Source: Oscillospiraceae bacterium (GTDB lineage: Bacteria; Bacillota; Clostridia; Oscillospirales; Oscillospiraceae). Taken from it: a stretch of 64,000 nucleotides of DNA. This document shows, piece by piece, positions 59,315 to 64,000 of this stretch. The DNA is taken from positions 1 to 64,000 of the forward strand of contig JAFPXK010000024.1 of assembly GCA_017412585.1 (NCBI GenBank). Direction: 5' to 3'. How positions within the stretch are numbered: the first letter of the stretch is position 1; the number at the start of each line of letters is the position of its first letter. A program made the position numbers and the translations under genes. Below the pieces are notes generated by a model. That model was not told the origin of the DNA. It searched no databases and saw only the letters and a program-made list of their open reading frames with translations.

Positions 59315-60820
59315 ATGACCATGCAAGAAGCCCGTCAAAAGCTGACAGCCCTCCAGCATAAGCTGGCGGCCTACGGCCACGCACTGTCCTTGATGAGCTA
59401 CGACGGCGCCACCACCGCCCCCAAGGGCACCGCCGCCAACCGCGCCCAGTCCATGGGCGTGCTGGGCGAGGAATTGTACCGGCTGTCCACCGGAGAAGAC
59501 ACCGTCCGGTTGTTGGAATATCTGGACGAGCACAAGAACGAGCTGGACGAAAAGGAACAGCGCATCGTCTATCTGCTGCTCCGTGACATCCGCCGTATGC
59601 AGAAGATCCCCATGGACGAGTACATCGCCTATGAGAAGTTGACGGTGGAGGCCGACGACGTGTGGCACACCTGCAAGCTGAACAGCGATTTTGCCACCTT
59701 TGAGCCCTATTTGCAGCAGATTTTCGACTATAATCGGAAATTTGCCCGCTATTGCGCCCCGGAAAAGGACCCCTATGACGAGTGCCTCAACCGCTACGAG
59801 GAGGGTCTGGACCGCAAACAGTGCGACGCCTTCTTCGCCACGCTGCGTGAGCATATCGTCCCTCTGCTGCATAAGGTGATGGCCCGGCCCCAGCTGGACA
59901 ACAGCCTCATCCGCGGCCATTTCGACGCCGGCCGCCAGGACGTCCTCTCCCGCCGCCTCATGTCCCTCATCGGCCTGGACACCGACCACGTGGGCCTCTC
60001 CACCACCGAGCATCCCTTCACCACCAGCCTGGGCTCCCATCTGGATGAGCGCATCACCACCCATTATTATGAGGAGGATTTCTCCGACTCCATGTTCAGC
60101 GTCATCCATGAGGGCGGCCACGCCCTGTATGACACCGGAAGCGACGACGACCTGGCCTACACCGCCCTGGACGGCGGCGTGTCCATGGGCATCCACGAGA
60201 GCCAGAGCCGTTTCTACGAGAATATTTTAGGCCGCAGCCAGGCCTTCTGCGACCATCTCATGCCCATTTTGCAGGAGATTTTCCCGGAGAAGATGGCGGG
60301 CCACACCTCGGAGGAGCTGTACCGGGCCATCAACCGGGTGGAGCCCTCCCTCATCCGCACCCAGGCCGACGAGCTGACCTATTGCCTCCACGTCATGGTG
60401 CGCTATGAGTTGGAAAAGCAGATCATGGACGGCGCCCTGGCGGTCCACGACCTGCCTCGGGCCTGGAACGCCCTCTATAAAGAATACCTGGGCATCGACG
60501 TGCCCGACGACCGACGCGGCGTGCTGCAGGACAGCCACTGGGCCGGCGGTCTGGTGGGCTACTTCCCCTCCTACGCCATCGGCAACGCCTACGGTGCCCA
60601 GTTCCTGCGGAAGATGAAGGAAACCGTGGACGTGGAGGGCTGCCTCCGCCGGGGCGATTTCGGCCCCATCAACGACTGGAACCGCACCCACATCTGGCGC
60701 TTCGGCTGCCTGAAAACCCCCAAGGCCCTCTTCGAGGAAGCCACCGGCGAGACCTTCGACCCCACCGTATACACTGCCTACCTGGAGGAAAAATACGGCA
60801 AGCTGTATGGCATCCGCTGA
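59315..60820 (+). CDS. Carboxypeptidase M32
   Basis: 501 residues from ATG 59315 after AGGAGG. The catalytic motif is VIHEGGHALYD (HExxH), with IHESQSRFYENILGRS (second-shell Glu) and the M32 block HPFTTSLGSHLDERITTHYYEEDF upstream. M32 enzymes are cytoplasmic zinc carboxypeptidases of peptide turnover. Monocistronic, with its own promoter and terminator, independent of B12 control. Confidence 0.94.
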   Translation: MTMQEARQKLTALQHKLAAYGHALSLMSYDGATTAPKGTAANRAQSMGVLGEELYRLSTGEDTVRLLEYLDEHKNELDEKEQRIVYLLLRDIRRMQKIPMDEYIAYEKLTVEADDVWHTCKLNSDFATFEPYLQQIFDYNRKFARYCAPEKDPYDECLNRYEEGLDRKQCDAFFATLREHIVPLLHKVMARPQLDNSLIRGHFDAGRQDVLSRRLMSLIGLDTDHVGLSTTEHPFTTSLGSHLDERITTHYYEEDFSDSMFSVIHEGGHALYDTGSDDDLAYTALDGGVSMGIHESQSRFYENILGRSQAFCDHLMPILQEIFPEKMAGHTSEELYRAINRVEPSLIRTQADELTYCLHVMVRYELEKQIMDGALAVHDLPRAWNALYKEYLGIDVPDDRRGVLQDSHWAGGLVGYFPSYAIGNAYGAQFLRKMKETVDVEGCLRRGDFGPINDWNRTHIWRFGCLKTPKALFEEATGETFDPTVYTAYLEEKYGKLYGIR

Positions 60821-60833
60821 TAGAGAATAGCAT

Positions 60834-60866
60834 AAAACACGGCTCCCCACCGGGGAGCCGTGTTTT
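60834..60866 (+). terminator. Terminator of the M32 carboxypeptidase gene
   Basis: The arms AAAACACGGCTCCCC/GGGGAGCCGTGTTTT lie 14 bases past the stop. Confidence 0.88.
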
Positions 60867-60919
60867 GCTGTCAAAAATGCGTTGAAACCGCTATCTCAAA
60901 TGATTCCATCATTAAATTG

Positions 60920-61001
60920 TTCGCAGAAGTGACCATATATTTCGTAGGGGCGGGGCTCTGCTCCGCCCAAGCCCGCTTTATTATTGATGATAAGATTGTT
61001 T
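60920..61001. repeat. 82-base repeat unit, diverged first copy
   Basis: Starts TTCGCAGAAGT and contains TTTCGTAGGGGCGGGG...CTCCGCCC and TTGATGATAAGATTG. The same unit follows at 61002 with a period of 82. Confidence 0.75.
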
Positions 61002-61301
61002 TTCGCAGAAGTTACCGTCTATTTCGTAGGGGCGGGGCTCTGCTCCGCCCAAACCCGTTTTATCCTTGACGATAAGATGGTCTTTCGCAGAAGTTACCGT
61101 CTATTTCGTAGGGGCGGACGACTCTGTCCGCCCCACCCTTTCTATCATTGAATAAAGGTTTGATTGCTCGCGTAATGTTCGTTCCATCCGTAGGGCGGGA
61201 CCTATGTGTCCCGCCTCGACGGCATTGATAACCGCCTGCCGCCGTCAGGGGCGGGACTCTGTCCGCCCAAACCCGTTTTATCCTTGATGATATGAATGCT
61301 T
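61002..61301. repeat. 300-base tandem duplication, copy A
   Basis: Comprises an 82-base unit (61002-61083) plus a longer unit starting at 61084 with TAGGGGCGGACGA, CATTGAATAAAGGTTTG and a GGCGGGACCTATGTGTCCCGCC palindrome. Bases 61002-61247 recur at exactly +300. The last 54 bases (61248-61301) are present only in this copy. Confidence 0.85.
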
Positions 61302-61547
61302 TTCGCAGAAGTTACCGTCTACTCCGTAGGGGCGGGGCTCTGCTCCGCCCCTACCCGTTTTATCCTTGATGATAAGATTGCTTTTCGCAGAAGTTACCGT
61401 CTATTTCGTAGGGGCGGACGACTCTGTCCGCCCCACCCTTTCTATCATTGAATAAAGGTTTGGTCGCTTGCGTAATGTTCGTTCCATCCGCAGGGCGGGA
61501 CCTATGTGTCCCGCCTCGACGACATCGATAAACGCCTGCCGCCGTCA
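61302..61547. repeat. 300-base tandem duplication, copy B (truncated)
   Basis: Nearly identical to 61002-61247. Similarity stops at 61547, exactly the last base of the TGA stop codon (61545-61547) of the minus-strand NifX-like gene. The gene-free stretch 60821-61544 holds only the terminator at 60834 and these repeats. Confidence 0.85.
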
Positions 61548-61940
61548 ATGGCAGCCGTGGTGCCCGCAGCCGTGGTCGCTGTGGTGCGTACAGTCGTGTC
61601 CCTCACCGTGGTGGTCGCAGGTGGCACCCTCCACATAGGTCAACTTCCCATCCAGCAGCGCCTGCACGGCGGCGTCCGCGCTGCCTGCCACACCGGCGTA
61701 CAGCCTGATGCCCGCCTCCCCCAGCGCCATCTGTGCCCCGGGCCCGATGCCGCCGCAGATCAAAGCGTCCACCCGGCCCATCTGCAAAAAGCCGGCCAGG
61801 GCACCGTGACCCTGCCCGTTGGTGTCCACCACCTGCTGATTTACCACAGCGCCGTTTTCGACGTCGTACACCTTAAACTGCTGCGTGTGGCCGAAATGCT
61901 GAAAGATACCGCCATTTTCATAGGTAACTGCAATTCTCAT
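61545..61940 (-). CDS. NifX/NifB-like dinitrogenase iron-molybdenum cofactor protein
   Basis: 131 residues from ATG 61940, which follows AAGGGAG. RIAVTYENGGIFQHFGHTQQF, VDALICGGIGPGAQMALGEAGI and AAVQALLDGKL match the NifX-like domain family, which binds metal-sulfur clusters. The C-terminal 20 residues are rich in His and Cys (CDHHGEGHDCTHHSDHGCGH) and could bind metal. Its stop codon lies at the edge of the tandem repeat. An xdh operon is nearby, so a role in molybdenum or Fe-S handling is possible. No nitrogenase genes are present. Confidence 0.85.
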   Translation of the reverse strand: MRIAVTYENGGIFQHFGHTQQFKVYDVENGAVVNQQVVDTNGQGHGALAGFLQMGRVDALICGGIGPGAQMALGEAGIRLYAGVAGSADAAVQALLDGKLTYVEGATCDHHGEGHDCTHHSDHGCGHHGCH

Positions 61941-62020
61941 AATAACTCCCTTACTTCGTTCCTCCCTACACCGCCAAGGACAGACAGGCATAGAATGGGG
62001 TGTGGAGAGGAGGTAAATAA

Positions 62021-62236
62021 ATGAATAACGTGTGTTTTCGCGGCACCATCCGCTCCGTGGAGGATGGTCAGCTCCTGGTCCGCAACTGGGAAAGCTGCCA
62101 GGACGTAGTGGTGTTCTACGATGGCGCCTGCCGCTTTTCCAGCGGTCAATGCGTCCGGGTCCACTATAACGGCATCATGACCCTGAGCCTGCCGCCCCAG
62201 GTCACCGCCGACTGCGTGGAGCAGATTGCCTGCTAA
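62021..62236 (+). CDS. Small unidentified protein
   Basis: 71 residues, with AGAGGAGGTAAATA before the ATG. NNVCFRGTIRSVEDGQLLV, VVVFYDGACRF and VRVHYNGIMTLSLP suggest a small beta-barrel with several Cys. No family is recognised. It is divergent from the NifX-like gene and convergent with xdh, ending before a hairpin. Confidence 0.62.
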   Translation: MNNVCFRGTIRSVEDGQLLVRNWESCQDVVVFYDGACRFSSGQCVRVHYNGIMTLSLPPQVTADCVEQIAC

Positions 62237-62246
62237 ACGCGGCAAG

Positions 62247-62274
62247 AGGCCCCATCCCCTGGAGGACGGGGCCT
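62247..62274. terminator. Hairpin between the small gene and the xdh operon
   Basis: The arms AGGCCCCATCC/GGACGGGGCCT. The T run is weak on both strands. Confidence 0.6.
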
Positions 62275-62287
62275 ACATAGCCACGCT

Positions 62288-62785
62288 TTAGAAGTCGATT
62301 TCTTTCCCCAGGCGGCGGTACATAGTCTTCTTCACCGCCCGCAGAATGTTTTCATAGCCGGTGCAGCGGCACAGGTGGCCGGACAGCAGCTTGCGCAGCT
62401 CGTCGTCGCTGTACAGCTTACCCGCCTCCAAAATCTCCACCGCCGTCATGATGAAGCCCGGCGTGCAGAAGCCGCACTGGATGGCGGCCTCGTCCACGAA
62501 GGCCTGCTGAATGTCGCTGAGCTCTCCGTCGGGTCCCAAAAGGCTCTCCAGCGTGCGGATGTGCTTGCCCTCGGCCCACACCGCCAGATAGATGCAGGAA
62601 TTGAAGCACTCGCCGTCGATCAGCACGTTGCACGCGCCGCACTCGCCCACCTCGCAGCCCTTTTTCACAGAAGTCAAATGGTAGTCGTTGCGCAGCATGT
62701 CGGTCAGCGAGGCCCGCACGTCCACCACCCGCTCCACGTCTTTTCCGTTGATGTTGCAGCGGACAACCTTATACTGTACGCTCAT
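62288..62785 (-). CDS. xdhC: Xanthine dehydrogenase-type 2Fe-2S subunit
   Basis: 165 residues with two [2Fe-2S] clusters: a plant-type CEVGECGACNVLIDGE...NSC site and an all-helical CGFCTPGF...CRCTGY site. This is the small subunit of molybdenum hydroxylases. It overlaps the FAD subunit by four bases. Purine substrate is inferred from the family and not proven. Confidence 0.93.
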   Translation of the reverse strand: MSVQYKVVRCNINGKDVERVVDVRASLTDMLRNDYHLTSVKKGCEVGECGACNVLIDGECFNSCIYLAVWAEGKHIRTLESLLGPDGELSDIQQAFVDEAAIQCGFCTPGFIMTAVEILEAGKLYSDDELRKLLSGHLCRCTGYENILRAVKKTMYRRLGKEIDF

Positions 62786-63672
62786 GCCAGCTCACCTCCC
62801 GCCTTGATAATGGACTCCCGCAGTGCCCGCTTTGCCATTTCCACGGCGATATGCTGGCGAAACGCCTTGCTGGCCCGCCAGGAGTCACGGGGGTTGATGT
62901 CCTCAATGACGGCGTTGCCGAATGCCTCCAGCAGCGCCTCCGTAGGCTTGGCCCCATTGGCCACCGCCTCGGCGGTGGGCACCCGCATGGGCACCGGCCC
63001 CGCCACACCGTAGGCAATGCGGCACCGTTCAATGGTGGACTTGTCAGGGCTGAGCCTCACGTTGACGCTGCACCCCAGGGTGGCGATCTCCATGGCGTTG
63101 CGCAGGCCGTATTTAATATAGTGTCCGTAGCAGTTTTCATAGCTGGCCTTGGGAATGAGGATGGCCGTCTGAATCTCGCCCTCCTCGGCCCGAATGTCCA
63201 CGGTGCCCGCCTTGATGTAGAAATCATGGATGGGCAGCCGGCGAACACCGTTCTTCCCCGCCAGCTCCACAATCGCCTCCCAGGCGTGGAGGGTGGAGGC
63301 GGAGTCGGCGGAGGTCACGCCGTTGCAGGTGTTGCCGCCGATGGTGCCGATGTTGCGGATCTGGGGCGAGCCCACCTGGTCCACCGCCTCGCCCAGCACG
63401 TTGCAATACCGCTGGATGATGGGGTCTTTCGTAATGTGGGAAAAGCTGGTCAGCGAGCCGATGCGGATATTCTCCTCCTCGTCGATGGTCACGCCCCGCA
63501 GCGCGTCGATCCTATAGATGGAGATCAGCTCTTTCCCGGCACGCTTTCCCTCCCGCATCTGCACCAGCACGTCGGAGCCGCCGGCGATGATCTGTGCCTC
63601 CGGGTGGGCCAGACGCAGCGCGATGGCCTCCTCCACGCTGAGCGCCTCATATAACGCTTTCATATCATACAT
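62782..63672 (-). CDS. xdhB: Xanthine dehydrogenase-type FAD-binding subunit
   Basis: 296 residues. AQIIAGGSDVLVQMREGK and IRNIGTIGGNTCNG, the two FAD-binding loops of CO dehydrogenase/xanthine dehydrogenase medium subunits, are clear. AAGGAGGACTGAGCC precedes the ATG. It passes electrons from the Fe-S subunit to NAD or another acceptor. Confidence 0.93.
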   Translation of the reverse strand: MYDMKALYEALSVEEAIALRLAHPEAQIIAGGSDVLVQMREGKRAGKELISIYRIDALRGVTIDEEENIRIGSLTSFSHITKDPIIQRYCNVLGEAVDQVGSPQIRNIGTIGGNTCNGVTSADSASTLHAWEAIVELAGKNGVRRLPIHDFYIKAGTVDIRAEEGEIQTAILIPKASYENCYGHYIKYGLRNAMEIATLGCSVNVRLSPDKSTIERCRIAYGVAGPVPMRVPTAEAVANGAKPTEALLEAFGNAVIEDINPRDSWRASKAFRQHIAVEMAKRALRESIIKAGGELA

Positions 63673-63675
63673 GGC

Positions 63676-64000
63676 TCAGTCCTCCTTACTCCGCCAGGGG
63701 TCATTGATGAGCCCTGCCTTGGTGAACTCCGCAAACAGCACATGGGGATTGATGGGGTTGTGGTCAATGGCCACGCCGGTGGCGTTGAAGATGGCGTTGC
63801 GGATGGCCGGCGCGCCGGAGCAGGCCGGCGGCTCGCCCAGCGCCTTGGTGCCAAAGGGCGACGTAGGCTCCGGGTTCTCCGCAAATTGCGCCTCCAGATG
63901 GGGGTGGTCCATCACGGTGGACAGCTTGTAGTCCAAAAGGTTATTATTCAGCGGCTTGCCCGTCTTTTCGTCAAACAAAAGCTGTTCGGACAGGCCGTAG
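63676..64000 (-). CDS. xdhA: Xanthine dehydrogenase-type molybdenum-binding subunit (C-terminal part)
   Basis: The frame runs off the right edge; about 108 C-terminal residues are visible. FGTKALGEPPACSGAPAIRNAIFNATGV is the conserved end of the large subunit, with the Glu-containing GTKALGEPP block that lies at the molybdenum active site. Order on the minus strand is xdhA-xdhB-xdhC. Substrate specificity cannot be judged from this part. Confidence 0.9.
   Translation of the reverse strand, partial: YGLSEQLLFDEKTGKPLNNNLLDYKLSTVMDHPHLEAQFAENPEPTSPFGTKALGEPPACSGAPAIRNAIFNATGVAIDHNPINPHVLFAEFTKAGLINDPWRSKED

Noticed and set aside
60920-61547. Possible CRISPR array
   Set aside because: Units are 82 or about 218 bases with no unique spacers between conserved short repeats, and no cas genes are present.
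61506-62024. 172-residue plus-strand frame
   Set aside because: Antisense to the NifX-like gene and running out of repeats; no ribosome site.

Overview
The window looks like a chromosome segment of an anaerobic, endospore-forming Clostridium relative with high GC content, most likely order Oscillospirales (Oscillospiraceae-like). Evidence: sporulation genes (spoIIP, sigG, ymxH/ylmC-like, gerW/ytfJ), the clostridial IspH-S1 fusion, a flavodiiron protein with fused rubredoxin, Feo iron transport, an anaerobic (CbiK/CbiD/CbiG type) cobalamin pathway and a molybdenum hydroxylase. The genus is inferred from gene content only. No rRNA, tRNA, CRISPR array, prophage or transposase was seen.

Layout. 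1-471: end of a Leu-rich protein, then a cassette of palindromes. 472-3957 (minus): hit, a DUF4250 gene and alaS behind an Ala-type T-box. 4.0-19.1 kb: mixed housekeeping and envelope genes (DUF1275 membrane protein, U32 tRNA hydroxylation protein, mltG, clostripain-like protease, EEP-family protein, rhomboid, two nucleotide-kinase-like proteins, DD-carboxypeptidase, htpG, csoR), ending with guanine deaminase behind a purine riboswitch. 19.1-25.3 kb: spoIIP, rpsB-tsf, ymxH, sigG, carD-ispD-ispF. 25.4-25.6 kb: a second palindrome cassette. 25.6-35.7 kb (minus): a twelve-gene run from an M50 protease through scpA-scpB, DUF2953, gerW, dacF, rluB, rpiR, a BaiN-like flavoprotein, cmk and plsC to the IspH-S1 fusion. 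36.2-37.9 kb: flavodiiron-rubredoxin protein and a Cys-rich protein. 38.0-41.66 kb (minus): feoA-feoA-feoB-FeoB-associated protein-HMA protein, with three similar inverted repeats at the promoter. 41.8-59.3 kb: cobalamin locus made of two divergent operons, each with its own promoter and cobalamin-riboswitch-like leader. The minus operon runs cbiK, two surface proteins, a small unknown, cobT-cobU-cobS, a mini-CobU and cobC. The plus operon runs cbiD-F-G-H-J-ET-A-B, cobD, cbiP, cbiC. 59.3-60.8 kb: M32 carboxypeptidase. 60.9-61.55 kb: tandem repeats. 61.5-64 kb: NifX-like protein, a small unknown and an xdh operon cut by the window end.

How the genes work together. CbiK, the Cbi methyltransferases, CbiA/P/B, CobD, CobU/S/T and CobC cover most of anaerobic adenosylcobalamin synthesis. 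CbiL, the precorrin-2/sirohydrochlorin enzymes and a corrinoid adenosyltransferase are not in the window. CbiK carries a lipoprotein signal and is followed by two exported beta-rich proteins, which suggests a cell-surface tetrapyrrole or metal-handling module under B12 control. The Feo operon appears iron-regulated. Guanine deaminase and xanthine dehydrogenase, though 45 kb apart, would form a guanine to xanthine to urate catabolic path.
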